Source: CPC320 sp002684375
GTDB lineage: Bacteria; Pseudomonadota; Alphaproteobacteria; Rhodobacterales; Rhodobacteraceae
Direction: 5' to 3'
Assembly: GCA_965662545.1 (NCBI GenBank)
Contig: CBFIHZ010000027.1
Span: 1-56,915 of the forward strand
Length of the DNA stretch: 56,915 nucleotides
This document shows, piece by piece, positions 42,434 through 51,205 of this stretch. The notes beneath the pieces are model-generated. The model worked only from the letters and a program-made list of their open reading frames with translations, made no database searches and was not told the origin of the DNA. Made by a program: the position numbers and the translations under genes. Positions within the stretch are counted from its first letter, which is position 1, and each line of letters begins with the position of its first letter.

Positions 42434-44659
42434 TTATTTTACAAAATCAAAAAGGCTGCTTTGAGAAACCATCGAATAGGCCTGACGGGCCGCCTTTTGA
42501 CTGGTCATCAGACTGGTCAGCTCTGTGATCAAATTCTCGATATTGGCCGAACTCAAGTCAGACACTTCCTGTGCGAGAACAAGTGCGCGTTGGGCCAAAA
42601 CAGCCTCTTGATCGTTGGCCCGCCTCAGGCGTGAACCCACGACTGTTTTATGAACAGCGACTGACTCCGAAATGGCATTCATATGCTCTTTATGCGCGGC
42701 CAAACCTTGCGATACAGGGATAACCGAGACCTCAGCGCTATCCGAAAGCGGGGTCTGTGAAACGTTAAAACCCATTGACGTCGCAGACGCACTGGACACA
42801 ACCGCAGGCGTCCCAATCAACAAGTCAGAACTCAACGTGAACTGAGTTGTTGCCAAAGGCACCGACCCATCCCCATAAGCTGCCGGGTCTGTTGCATTAG
42901 TGGCCTTTACGGCCAAAGTTCCGACATGTAACTTTCCTAGATTATCTGCGTCCGTTGAGGCCCGCGCGGTAATTCCTTTCGCGGCCAATTCAGCATTTCC
43001 GTTTATGGCGATGGCAAGGTTGGCTGCACGAGATGCAGGGTCGGTTCCAGTCGCGGTCAGAGCAACACCCTCAATAGTCAATTCCATACTGTTTGCCACA
43101 GCCGTCCAAACATTCGCACTACTGCCTGTTCCAGGTGTAACGCCGGTCAGATTACTTGTTGAAAAAGTTTCATTTGTTGTGACAGTTTCGTCAAAAGGTG
43201 ACGTACTTCCTTTGCTGTGTGTCACCGTGATTGTCTTACCGTTCAGGTTCACATTCATTTCTCGGGATTGCCCAGCCGCCAGTGCCGTAAATGTGCGACC
43301 TGTCACGGTGTTTTGCGGCACACCAGCGGTATCGTTTGAAGCAGACGACAAGCCCAAAAGGACCGCTTCATTATTGTTAAGAGGCACCGGACCAATCCCG
43401 CTCAATGTACCGCCAGCGACAGACAAGGTAATGGTATCTTGGTTATTTGCATTTGTCACCGTGGCTGTAATAAAATTATCTTCACCATCTGATGTAGATA
43501 CGACCACTGTTCCTTTCGCGCTCAAAGAGCCAGACGGAGTATAGGTCAGGGTGTATTCCTTACCTTCAAGGGAGAATTTTGACGTTGTCACTCCGGACGG
43601 TGCAGTAAATGGGACGCCGGTGACATCTGGAACCGGAGCTTGAGCGCGCATGCTTGTGAGCAGCACTGCGCGACCTGCGTCACTTGGTTTAACTTTAGCA
43701 TAATAACTTGGCGGATACTCTGCCAGTTCTCGGCCCTCTATTTTAAGGTTGGTCACGGCAATGGTTTCGTTGCCGGTTGCGATATTCGTCGACAATTCAA
43801 GGCTCCGGCCATCTGCCGCATTTATAGCTGCCGTGACACCTGTTGCGGCCTGAGCTGCATTAATCGCATCCCTTGCAGCCCCGGAACTTCCGTCAACCGC
43901 CACAAAAGAAACCGTGGCTGTACCTTTTGGGCCTGTAATATCCAGCGTCCAATTCTGCGGCCGTCTATCGGCAACAAGATCCAAGTTGACACTGCCCTGT
44001 GCGTTGGTCGAAGCGGATGTGGTAAACTCCCTGCTCGCATCCAAAGCATTTGAAAAACTACTCATCAGATCAAACACACTGTGCACGCCATCCCCGGTTT
44101 CAACCCGCATAAACACATCGCCACCGTTTATACTGGTTGGCAACCTAAGGGCGTCGCCTGCAGCCAAAGTGTGATCACCGGCATCACCCATATAACTCAC
44201 GCTGCCGTCGGCATTTTTCACAAACGGTTCCAGATCGGTTGCATAGCCACCAAACAGCGCCTGCCCAGCCGTATCAGTCGTATTTGCCAAAGCCAGAACT
44301 TGTTCATTTATACCGTCAATTTCAAGCTTGATGCTGGCTCGGTCACTTGCACTGATCGTATCGGAAGCAGCACTCAATTGGACCTCGCGCAATCTGGTAT
44401 ACAGGTTGTCAGCTGAACTCAGTGTGTCATCACCCAAGCTCAATCTACGCTGAGCCACGGTTAAGTTTGTTGTATAGCGTTCCACCCGAGAAGTGACCTC
44501 TCCTAACGCTGACAACCGCACCGCATCGATCGGTGCATCAGAGGCTTCATTAATCGCTTGACCGGTTGAAATCTTCGTTTGACGAAGCTGGATTGCCTCG
44601 TTCATATCACTAAACCGAGCCAGCATTCTTTCAGAAAAAAGAGCAGATGAAATAGTCAT
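42434..44659 (-). CDS. flgL: Hook-filament junction protein FlgL, greatly enlarged
   Basis: FlgL (HAP3), 741 residues against the usual 300-500. The flagellin-like N-terminus (MLARFSDMNEAIQLRQTKISTGQAINEASDAP, ~residues 12-43, then LGDDTLSSADNLYTRLRE) and C-terminus (ANIENLITELTSLMTSQKAARQAYSMV, ending FDFVK) form the coiled-coil core. Between about 336 and 640 lies an insert that matches part of FlgK: QAPVPDVTGVPF, SLEGKEYTL, LSVAGGTLSGIGPVPL, LTIEGVALTATG, AINGNAELAAKGITA and ASATSMGF. The insert would form surface-exposed outer domains at the junction. It lies 9 bases after flgK. No frameshift or stop was seen. Confidence 0.9.
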   Translation of the reverse strand: MTISSALFSERMLARFSDMNEAIQLRQTKISTGQAINEASDAPIDAVRLSALGEVTSRVERYTTNLTVAQRRLSLGDDTLSSADNLYTRLREVQLSAASDTISASDRASIKLEIDGINEQVLALANTTDTAGQALFGGYATDLEPFVKNADGSVSYMGDAGDHTLAAGDALRLPTSINGGDVFMRVETGDGVHSVFDLMSSFSNALDASREFTTSASTNAQGSVNLDLVADRRPQNWTLDITGPKGTATVSFVAVDGSSGAARDAINAAQAATGVTAAINAADGRSLELSTNIATGNETIAVTNLKIEGRELAEYPPSYYAKVKPSDAGRAVLLTSMRAQAPVPDVTGVPFTAPSGVTTSKFSLEGKEYTLTYTPSGSLSAKGTVVVSTSDGEDNFITATVTNANNQDTITLSVAGGTLSGIGPVPLNNNEAVLLGLSSASNDTAGVPQNTVTGRTFTALAAGQSREMNVNLNGKTITVTHSKGSTSPFDETVTTNETFSTSNLTGVTPGTGSSANVWTAVANSMELTIEGVALTATGTDPASRAANLAIAINGNAELAAKGITARASTDADNLGKLHVGTLAVKATNATDPAAYGDGSVPLATTQFTLSSDLLIGTPAVVSSASATSMGFNVSQTPLSDSAEVSVIPVSQGLAAHKEHMNAISESVAVHKTVVGSRLRRANDQEAVLAQRALVLAQEVSDLSSANIENLITELTSLMTSQKAARQAYSMVSQSSLFDFVK
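42750..43652 (-). repeat. Insert in flgL homologous to part of flgK
   Basis: FlgL residues ~336-636 align in order with FlgK ~1401-1823. Pairs (FlgL / FlgK) are MRAQAPVPDVTGVP / MRSQAPVPSITGVP, GKEYTLTY / DAEYTLER, ITLSVAGGTLSGIGPVPL / ITLSVNGGSLTGHAPAPL, LTIEGVALTATG / ITIEGVTVTAPG, AINGNAELAAKGITA / AINENADLAALGLSA, and SASATSMGFNV / GASATALGFKV. The order is conserved throughout. Confidence 0.8.
42960..43083 (-). repeat. IEG module in flgL
   Basis: Encodes LTIEGVALTATGTDPASRAA followed by LAIAINGNAELAAKGITARA (FlgL ~525-566), closest in spacing to copy 1 of flgK. Confidence 0.75.
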
Positions 44660-44668
44660 GGTGAACCT

Positions 44669-47600
44669 CTATCGAATTTGCATTAGTGTATCGAACATTT
44701 CTTTTGCAGTTTGCAAAATGCGTGCTGCTGCTTGATACGCTTGTTGTTGGGTGATTAATTTTGCTGCTTCTTCGTCCATATTGACACCAGAAACTTCGTC
44801 CTCTGCTGCAACCGCAGCATCACGCACGGCTTCCGCAGAAAGTTTCGAGAGCCGTGAAGATTCTAGTGTCGACCCCACGGAGGCGGCAATTGAGCGGAAA
44901 TCGTCCTGGAAAGATGACCGGTTAACAGTGCTGGTCGCCAACGTCATAATTTCATCCATGTTACGAGCATCGCCCGCTGCTTTCTGACCAGTCAAAACAT
45001 CAAAAGAATCTCCCGTTGCAGCATAGCCATTGAGATTAAACCTAAGCCCATCTGCATCAAACTGCGCATTGCCATTTGAAATCCGCGTAGCAATCGAATG
45101 GCCCGTTGCCTTGTCGAACAACTCGACCCGACCACTGTTTGCATCAAGCATTCTGACTTGATATTGCTGTTCTTTCTTAAGCGGATCCACAGCGATATCG
45201 GAGTCAATCGTATATTTCGCGCTGATCCGGCGCGATCCACCGCCGGCAACTACAACAATCAACTCTTCAGTAGGCAAACCGGTCAATTGCATTCGAGTTT
45301 CCGCAAGGCTGGTACCACTTCCAGACAAATCAACTGGTAAACCATTTAAGCTGGTTGCGGTCAGACCGTCCTCCGTGACCAACAGATCGGATTCAGCAAC
45401 CTTGAACCCTAGGGCTGTCGCAGAGGCACCACCCGTCACTTTAATCGGACCGCTCGCCAAATCTGCTTTGAGCTGAATTGCCGTGGGGAGAGAAGCTGGC
45501 GTCAGTGAAACCGAGAGACGACTGACATTGATATCACCAGAACCATCAACAGAGGGAACCGCAGATAGGCCAAGCGCCGCAAGGTCTGCGTTTTCATTGA
45601 TCGCCAGCGCAAATTGGCTGGCATAGTTATTTTTTTGCTTCGCTGCAGTTTCTTCGGTGCTAGTCAGATTACCAGCAGCGTCGAACTTGTAACGTGCGTC
45701 ACTAATTCCAGGCGCGGTGACTGTCACACCTTCTATGGTTATTGAGGCATCTGTTGTAGAGTTAGGTGTCATGCGGATTTTTGTATCAGATACAAAGGCC
45801 ACGTTCGAACTCGCGTTGGTTGTCGTAATGGCTTCGTCAGTTGCAACGCTCAAGGTGCCTTCAACAAGCACCATGCCTGTTCCATTAGTCGACGCAACAG
45901 CTGAACCACCAGCAGTCTTGATGGTACTATTTGCATTAATTAAATCGGCCAGTTGAAGCGCTCGGGCGTTCAGTTCATCCGCCGAAGCGGGGGAACTAGC
46001 GTTTCCATAAGTTCCAGAAACAGTGCCGCCCATAAAGGTAACAGAAAAGCCTGTACTGTTTCCTGCCGTTGAGGCAACGGTCAACTGGTTGAACGCATCA
46101 CCCGCACCAACCGAAATATTCGACACTGACGTCGGGTTGAAATTATTTGTCAGCGTCACATTGATCGATTTATTATTAACTGTTGTCGTAAACTGTGTCG
46201 GGCTGCCGTTTGTTGGCACAGTAAAGTCCCGGCCTTGCAGCACAGATTGCGCCTTGTGAGTGACCTTTGGGTCAACAGCAGAAAACTTGTCAGAGCCTGA
46301 CGAATAGTTAGCCCCCACCCCAAAGCCGAACAGAGAGGCATTGTCGTCAAACAGCGGCGCCGGCGCATGGCCCGTCAGACTACCACCGTTTACAGACAGT
46401 GTAATGCTTTGCCCCAAAAGAACCGGTTCACCAGTCGTCGAAAAGCCACCGCTGAAGACATTTTCGGTGTTTATAAATACCCGTCCTTCTTCGGGTCCAG
46501 ACACTTTGAGCCCCTTTGCGTCTCGCTCTAGTGTGTACTCTGCATCGCCAATCGAGAAACGCGCAAAGGTACCTACCGGAGGAAGGGATGCGATCGGCAC
46601 TCCGGTGATGCTGGGCACAGGCGCTTGACTGCGCATTTTTTCGGCGATCCCCGCCGCAATAAGCGCGCTGTTGGTTTCCCCGACCTCAGCACTGCTTATG
46701 TTGACGTCAAAAGCGCCTCCAACGGCATCAAGTTTGACATCATAAAAAGCCGAAGGTGCTTGTGCCTTGGTGCCATCAACGTTTGTCGCTGCGCCGTCGA
46801 TTTCAACATTAGCGGCAAATTTCAAACTGGCAGACGTCCCTGCTTTCGAAAAGCTTCGGGAAACCAGACCCCCAAGAATTGAATCCGCCAAAGCCGTAGA
46901 TTTATTGCTCACATCGAGGCTGGATTGCAGGTCAAAACCGCTCTTGCTGGTCATCGACAACTGACCAGTTATCCGCGTGTTTTGTGATAAGCTTTTGGTA
47001 TTTTTGTAGTATAGGCGCACCTCACCACTATTATTGCTGGCGGCAACCGCTTTAACACCCATGGCCATAAGTGACGCGTTAGTGTTCACCTTAGCGGCGA
47101 AGGCCGCAGCATCATCATCGCGGTCACTAGTGCCATTTACACTGATAGCGATCCCTTCAATAGAGGCCTCGAGCGATCCACCGGTTAAAGCCATCGTCAT
47201 AACATGCGCATTTGCTCCGGTACCCAGAGTGATATTTTTTACGTCATCAACCACATTTTTAATCGGTCCAGAATTGGCGGCGATATAATCGCTTCCTGCC
47301 GTCGTGGCTGTAGTCAATCCATTTGACACGGCGGTAACCGCCGCATCAATGGCCGTTTTGATCGCGGCAACAACATTATTTGCAGAAGAATTACCGGCTA
47401 TACTGGCAGTAGTAATTGATAAACTGTTACCGTTGGCGTCCACCAAGTCAAAACTTATTGTTCCAGTCGTCGTCGCAGGCGTGGTGACTGTGATTGTGTT
47501 GTTGCCAGAAAGGGATATGTTTTCTCCATTTCCAGTTGATGCAATTGACGCTATATTGGTAAAGGACGCCCCTCCCCCCAATGTTAATGTGCCGTTATTG

Positions 47601-50600
47601 TTATTTGTAGTTGTGAGCGCAGCCACTTGTGCTTTAGCAGTGTCAATTGCCGTATCAATTTCTACTGCAAGCTGATCCCGTGTTTCAGAGCCATCAACAG
47701 TAACATTGGCATTAAGAATGTGCTCATTCGCGTCTTTCAACTTAACTGAAAGCGTACCAGCACCCGTCGGAGCACCAATGACGCTCACTTTGTCACTAGC
47801 GGCATCGAAGACGACCCCAAAGCCATCGTCCGCAACACTGGTGCTGGCTTCAACACCAACTATTTCAGCAGAAGCGAAACTCACCCCACCTATTTTAACT
47901 TCGGCAGCCACCTCAGCAATCGGTTGGGTCGTTCCGGAAAGGGCCAAGCCTTGAGAAACGTTAAAAGGTATATCCTGGAAAGGCATGTAATCGCTATCAA
48001 GAACGGAAACATCCATATTAATGCTGCCAGCCAAGATATTTGAGATAAAGATATCAGCACCGTCTGGGTGATCAAGAATAATTCTCTTTGAGTCATTAGT
48101 CAGGGTGGCAGAGATTCCTGTAACCGTGCTGCGATAATTAATCGCTTCAGCCAATCCAGTTAAATCTCCATTCGCAACTGACGTGGCAACAGAAACCGGA
48201 ACGATATTCGTTCCGGCAATATCAAAGCCAATGGTTCCGGTTTGAACACCCGTAGGCATCTCAAGGAAAACGCGGGTGTGAGAGTTCACATTAATGCCCA
48301 AAGGCGAAAGTTGTGCTGATAGTTGCTCTGCTACGTAATCTGCAGCAACACCAGAGGGGATGGTTACCTTGCGCTCTGCACCATTTTCAGCAACGACCGT
48401 AATCGTCTGAGCGTTTATATTATTCGGTGGAACCAGATTAGGATTGACCGTTCTTGCCTGCGAAATTAATTCCGCATTCGTACCATTGGATCCCAACCCC
48501 GACACTGACAGATCTAGCCGCTTGAGCCCATCTGCTTGGAATGTATCTACGGACATACCACGATAGCCGATCCCATCATCAGCGGTCAAATAATCAGCTC
48601 GATATTCTGCGCCCGCGACAAAGCCGTTCAGAGGCGTCAAAAGTGCTGCGGCCTGCCCATCCGTGAGCGGATCACCAGCGATCTGGCGACCCTCACGGGT
48701 GAAAATTTGAATGTCAGACGCATCCTGAGCTGGGTTCGTTTCAGCAGCCTGCGCCGCACCACCAGACAATCTAAAGGTTGCATTACTAAAGGCCTTGGCG
48801 TTGCCATCATCATCAATTCCGCCCGAAGCCAGAACCACACCACCCTCAAACCCAGAAGCGAACACACCCAGCGAGCTCAGAGAGACACCATTAGTACCGC
48901 TAACTTGAACATTCACATCTTCCGACACCTGCGCAGATATGCCTTTAGCGGTTAATTCAGCATTATTATTGATCGCATTGCTCAAGGCCGCAGCATGCAG
49001 TTTTTTATCCTCAAGCGTACTTCCTGCGGTAATTGATGCAGTAACGGAGACCCCCTCGATTGTAGTGTTCAAGGTGGATGAGCTTGCACCCACAGGAATT
49101 AGGATCCCAGAAGAGGAACCCGTTCCAGAAGTTACAGTTGCGGTGCTTTGCCCCAAATTCACCGCCGCCCTTATAACGCCGTCGTTCAATGAATTTGCGA
49201 TCTCCGCACCATGTCGCCAGGCAATTTCTCCACTTTGTGTTGCATCTACGTCAAAACTATAATTGACCCCATCAAGCTGAAAACTCACATTCTGCAAAGT
49301 TGAAATATCTGCTGTTGCGACCCGCATCGTCGGCTGATTACTCAGACTGGCAAACTCAATATCACTTACATTGGCTGGAATAACCGCGACCACGCCATCC
49401 CGGATAAAATCGGTGGCGGCCACAGGCGACAGGTGGTTTTTAAGCACCGTCTCAATCGATGACAAACCTGAAGAAGGAATCGAGGCAATCGATGTTGAAA
49501 GGTTCCCCGTTCCCTCATTGCCGGCGTTGATCGTTACCTTAAGCGTTGAGGCCGCCGCAAACTGCTCTGCGCGTGTCAACAAAAATGACATCCGTGACGC
49601 ATCCCCGGACACCCGCGACATCTGAAAGGAATCGCCGTCTTTCGGTTTGCCCGAAAACTCAATCATCCCGCCTTCGAGTTGCAACTGTGTCCGACCGGAC
49701 CCCAGCATGACACCATCACCGTCACGACCCGTCCATACATTGCTCGCAGCATTGTATGTGAATTCGATATAGTCATACACATCTACCTGACCGGGAATTT
49801 TATTGAGTGTTGCAGTCGTATCGCCGCGGTTTTGAACCCCTGCATTTATTTCAAAATCTGCGGTTGTGAACATCGCATTGCCAAGTTCACCCTCAAGGTC
49901 AATCCCCTGTTGATGTTGCTTGTTCATATCAGTCGTTATTTTTCGGGCCAAAGCATCCAAATCGCCAACCGCTGCTTGGGTAGCTATGAATGCATCATTG
50001 AGACCATTAATTGCGCCGCCTTGAATATTTGAGATAAACGTATTTGTACCCAGTTTGAATTTCACCGCTTTTTCTGACGTCATCAACGCGGTCAACGGGG
50101 TCACCCGTTCGCCTGCCACCAAGGTTGGCCCCATTTCGCTTGAACCAATAAAAACCTCTGCCTCATATCGCTCACCAATTGCGACAGTAACATTCATCCT
50201 CTCGGAGATTTCATCGATTAGTCTATCCCGTTCGTCCAACAACATGTTGGGCGGCGTTCCACCAAGGTTCGAGGATCGCAAACGACCATTAACGCCACCG
50301 AGAGCTGCAGTTAGAAGGTTTACCTCTTCAACTTTTGACTGCAGTTCGCCGAACGCGGCGTCGGCCAAATCCTGTAACACGTTCGCAGTGTTATTGAAGC
50401 TGGCTGCCAAAGTTGACCCTTGCGCCAAACCGGCGGCGCGTGGCGCCATATCACCGGGTAAAGCGGCAATGCCACTCATTTCACCAAAAAAAGCGTTCAT
50501 CATCGTCCCAAGGTCGCCTTCTCGGGGCAACAATAGATTTTCAAGTTGGACAATTTTACTTTCAAAAGTATCCGCCGCTTCAAATCGACTGGTGGCGCTT

Positions 50601-50839
50601 CGACTGCTGTCAGTAAGATAGGAATTGAACGCCCGTTGGACATCACTCAATTGAACGCCTAAGCCGGTCTGAGATGTCTTTGCTGTCAGCTCACTTTGAT
50701 TGCCAATAACTTCAGTCAAGCTGGCATCTCGACGCCGATACCCTTCAGTTTCAATATTTGCAATATTCTGACCGGTCACGTTCAACGCTTCTCGTTGGGC
50801 AGTGACGGCACTGCGGCCGATATCCATGAGACTAGCCAT
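44669..50839 (-). CDS. flgK: Hook-filament junction protein FlgK, giant (2056 residues)
   Basis: FlgK (HAP1) with conserved ends and a huge middle. The N-terminus has the rod/hook motif MDIGRSAVTAQREALNVTGQNIANIETEGYRRR (~residues 5-37) and a FlgK-type helical region to about 300 (TPPNMLLDERDRLIDEISE). The C-terminus has SGVNMDEEAAKLITQQQAYQAAARILQTAKEMFDTLMQI. FlgK proteins are usually 450-650 residues, so about 1400 residues are added. The middle is rich in Ala, Ser, Thr, Asn and Gly with few charged residues and no cysteine visible, typical of secreted beta-rich surface domains. It contains three copies of an IEG module (~589-638, 1223-1266, 1697-1764) and a block (~1401-1823) homologous to the FlgL insert. 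It overlaps flgJ by one base. Confidence 0.92.
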   Translation of the reverse strand: MASLMDIGRSAVTAQREALNVTGQNIANIETEGYRRRDASLTEVIGNQSELTAKTSQTGLGVQLSDVQRAFNSYLTDSSRSATSRFEAADTFESKIVQLENLLLPREGDLGTMMNAFFGEMSGIAALPGDMAPRAAGLAQGSTLAASFNNTANVLQDLADAAFGELQSKVEEVNLLTAALGGVNGRLRSSNLGGTPPNMLLDERDRLIDEISERMNVTVAIGERYEAEVFIGSSEMGPTLVAGERVTPLTALMTSEKAVKFKLGTNTFISNIQGGAINGLNDAFIATQAAVGDLDALARKITTDMNKQHQQGIDLEGELGNAMFTTADFEINAGVQNRGDTTATLNKIPGQVDVYDYIEFTYNAASNVWTGRDGDGVMLGSGRTQLQLEGGMIEFSGKPKDGDSFQMSRVSGDASRMSFLLTRAEQFAAASTLKVTINAGNEGTGNLSTSIASIPSSGLSSIETVLKNHLSPVAATDFIRDGVVAVIPANVSDIEFASLSNQPTMRVATADISTLQNVSFQLDGVNYSFDVDATQSGEIAWRHGAEIANSLNDGVIRAAVNLGQSTATVTSGTGSSSGILIPVGASSSTLNTTIEGVSVTASITAGSTLEDKKLHAAALSNAINNNAELTAKGISAQVSEDVNVQVSGTNGVSLSSLGVFASGFEGGVVLASGGIDDDGNAKAFSNATFRLSGGAAQAAETNPAQDASDIQIFTREGRQIAGDPLTDGQAAALLTPLNGFVAGAEYRADYLTADDGIGYRGMSVDTFQADGLKRLDLSVSGLGSNGTNAELISQARTVNPNLVPPNNINAQTITVVAENGAERKVTIPSGVAADYVAEQLSAQLSPLGINVNSHTRVFLEMPTGVQTGTIGFDIAGTNIVPVSVATSVANGDLTGLAEAINYRSTVTGISATLTNDSKRIILDHPDGADIFISNILAGSINMDVSVLDSDYMPFQDIPFNVSQGLALSGTTQPIAEVAAEVKIGGVSFASAEIVGVEASTSVADDGFGVVFDAASDKVSVIGAPTGAGTLSVKLKDANEHILNANVTVDGSETRDQLAVEIDTAIDTAKAQVAALTTTNNNNGTLTLGGGASFTNIASIASTGNGENISLSGNNTITVTTPATTTGTISFDLVDANGNSLSITTASIAGNSSANNVVAAIKTAIDAAVTAVSNGLTTATTAGSDYIAANSGPIKNVVDDVKNITLGTGANAHVMTMALTGGSLEASIEGIAISVNGTSDRDDDAAAFAAKVNTNASLMAMGVKAVAASNNSGEVRLYYKNTKSLSQNTRITGQLSMTSKSGFDLQSSLDVSNKSTALADSILGGLVSRSFSKAGTSASLKFAANVEIDGAATNVDGTKAQAPSAFYDVKLDAVGGAFDVNISSAEVGETNSALIAAGIAEKMRSQAPVPSITGVPIASLPPVGTFARFSIGDAEYTLERDAKGLKVSGPEEGRVFINTENVFSGGFSTTGEPVLLGQSITLSVNGGSLTGHAPAPLFDDNASLFGFGVGANYSSGSDKFSAVDPKVTHKAQSVLQGRDFTVPTNGSPTQFTTTVNNKSINVTLTNNFNPTSVSNISVGAGDAFNQLTVASTAGNSTGFSVTFMGGTVSGTYGNASSPASADELNARALQLADLINANSTIKTAGGSAVASTNGTGMVLVEGTLSVATDEAITTTNASSNVAFVSDTKIRMTPNSTTDASITIEGVTVTAPGISDARYKFDAAGNLTSTEETAAKQKNNYASQFALAINENADLAALGLSAVPSVDGSGDINVSRLSVSLTPASLPTAIQLKADLASGPIKVTGGASATALGFKVAESDLLVTEDGLTATSLNGLPVDLSGSGTSLAETRMQLTGLPTEELIVVVAGGGSRRISAKYTIDSDIAVDPLKKEQQYQVRMLDANSGRVELFDKATGHSIATRISNGNAQFDADGLRFNLNGYAATGDSFDVLTGQKAAGDARNMDEIMTLATSTVNRSSFQDDFRSIAASVGSTLESSRLSKLSAEAVRDAAVAAEDEVSGVNMDEEAAKLITQQQAYQAAARILQTAKEMFDTLMQIR
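45370..46636 (-). repeat. Block in flgK homologous to the flgL insert
   Basis: Partner of the flgL insert at 42750-43652, about 120 residues longer because of extra sequence between the GGSLTG and IEG landmarks. The shared landmarks are listed under the flgL entry. Either a duplication between the two neighbouring genes or parallel acquisition of the same domain set would explain it. Confidence 0.8.
45547..45750 (-). repeat. IEG module, copy 3 in flgK
   Basis: Encodes ITIEGVTVTAPGISDARYKF, an insert of about 20 residues, and ALAINENADLAALGLSAVP (FlgK ~1697-1764). It lies inside the block shared with FlgL. Confidence 0.75.
47038..47170 (-). repeat. IEG module, copy 2 in flgK
   Basis: Encodes SIEGIAISVNGTSDRDDDAA followed by KVNTNASLMAMGVKAVA (FlgK ~1223-1266). 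It is the most diverged copy, with the AIN core changed to KVN. Confidence 0.65.
48925..49072 (-). repeat. IEG module, copy 1 in flgK
   Basis: Encodes TIEGVSVTASI, then about 20 variable residues, then NAINNNAELTAKGISAQ (FlgK residues ~589-638). The same pattern recurs at 47038-47170 and 45547-45750 in flgK and at 42960-43083 in flgL. Confidence 0.75.
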
Positions 50840-51192
50840 CAGTTGTGATCCCCATCTTTTACATTTGGTCGGAATTGCGCCACTAACGCGTCAGCTATTC
50901 CCAGTGAATTGTTCTTAGACGCCATGCCAGCATATTCGCGATCTAACAAAGAATAGAACGTCTCAGAGCCCTTATTCTTTAGCAATCCTTCAGCTAATTC
51001 GCTCTTGCGGCCAGCCGCCATCATCTGTTCAATAAAAAGCGATTCAAATTGCTCAGCAACTTGCCGCAGTTCGTCCGGTTTTTTGGCGGTGGACACCAAA
51101 GATGACAGCGCCTCAGTGGCTTTTTGGGCATCAGAAGCCGCTTTGCCCTGAAGCGCCATAGAGAGCGCAGCACTTTTGCCTAAACTGTCCAT
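50839..51192 (-). CDS. flgJ: Rod-binding protein FlgJ, N-terminal domain only
   Basis: A 117-residue protein with the FlgJ rod-binding (rod-capping) domain: LRQVAEQFESLFIEQMMAAGRKS (~residues 41-63) and SETFYSLLDREYAGMASKNNSLGIADALVAQF (~76-107). The C-terminal muramidase domain of enterobacterial FlgJ is missing, as in most alphaproteobacteria. Peptidoglycan opening is presumably done by the transglycosylase encoded at 41375. It lies 13 bases after flgI, and its stop overlaps the flgK start by one base (TGATG). Confidence 0.92.
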   Translation of the reverse strand: MDSLGKSAALSMALQGKAASDAQKATEALSSLVSTAKKPDELRQVAEQFESLFIEQMMAAGRKSELAEGLLKNKGSETFYSLLDREYAGMASKNNSLGIADALVAQFRPNVKDGDHN

Positions 51193-51205
51193 CCTATTGA
51201 CCTCG

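Noticed and set aside
44669..50839. Misassembly or gene fusion as explanation of the giant FlgK
   Set aside because: The frame is uninterrupted, both FlgK ends are in place, composition is uniform and FlgL carries a related insert, so a genuine enlarged gene is more likely. It cannot be fully excluded without read data.
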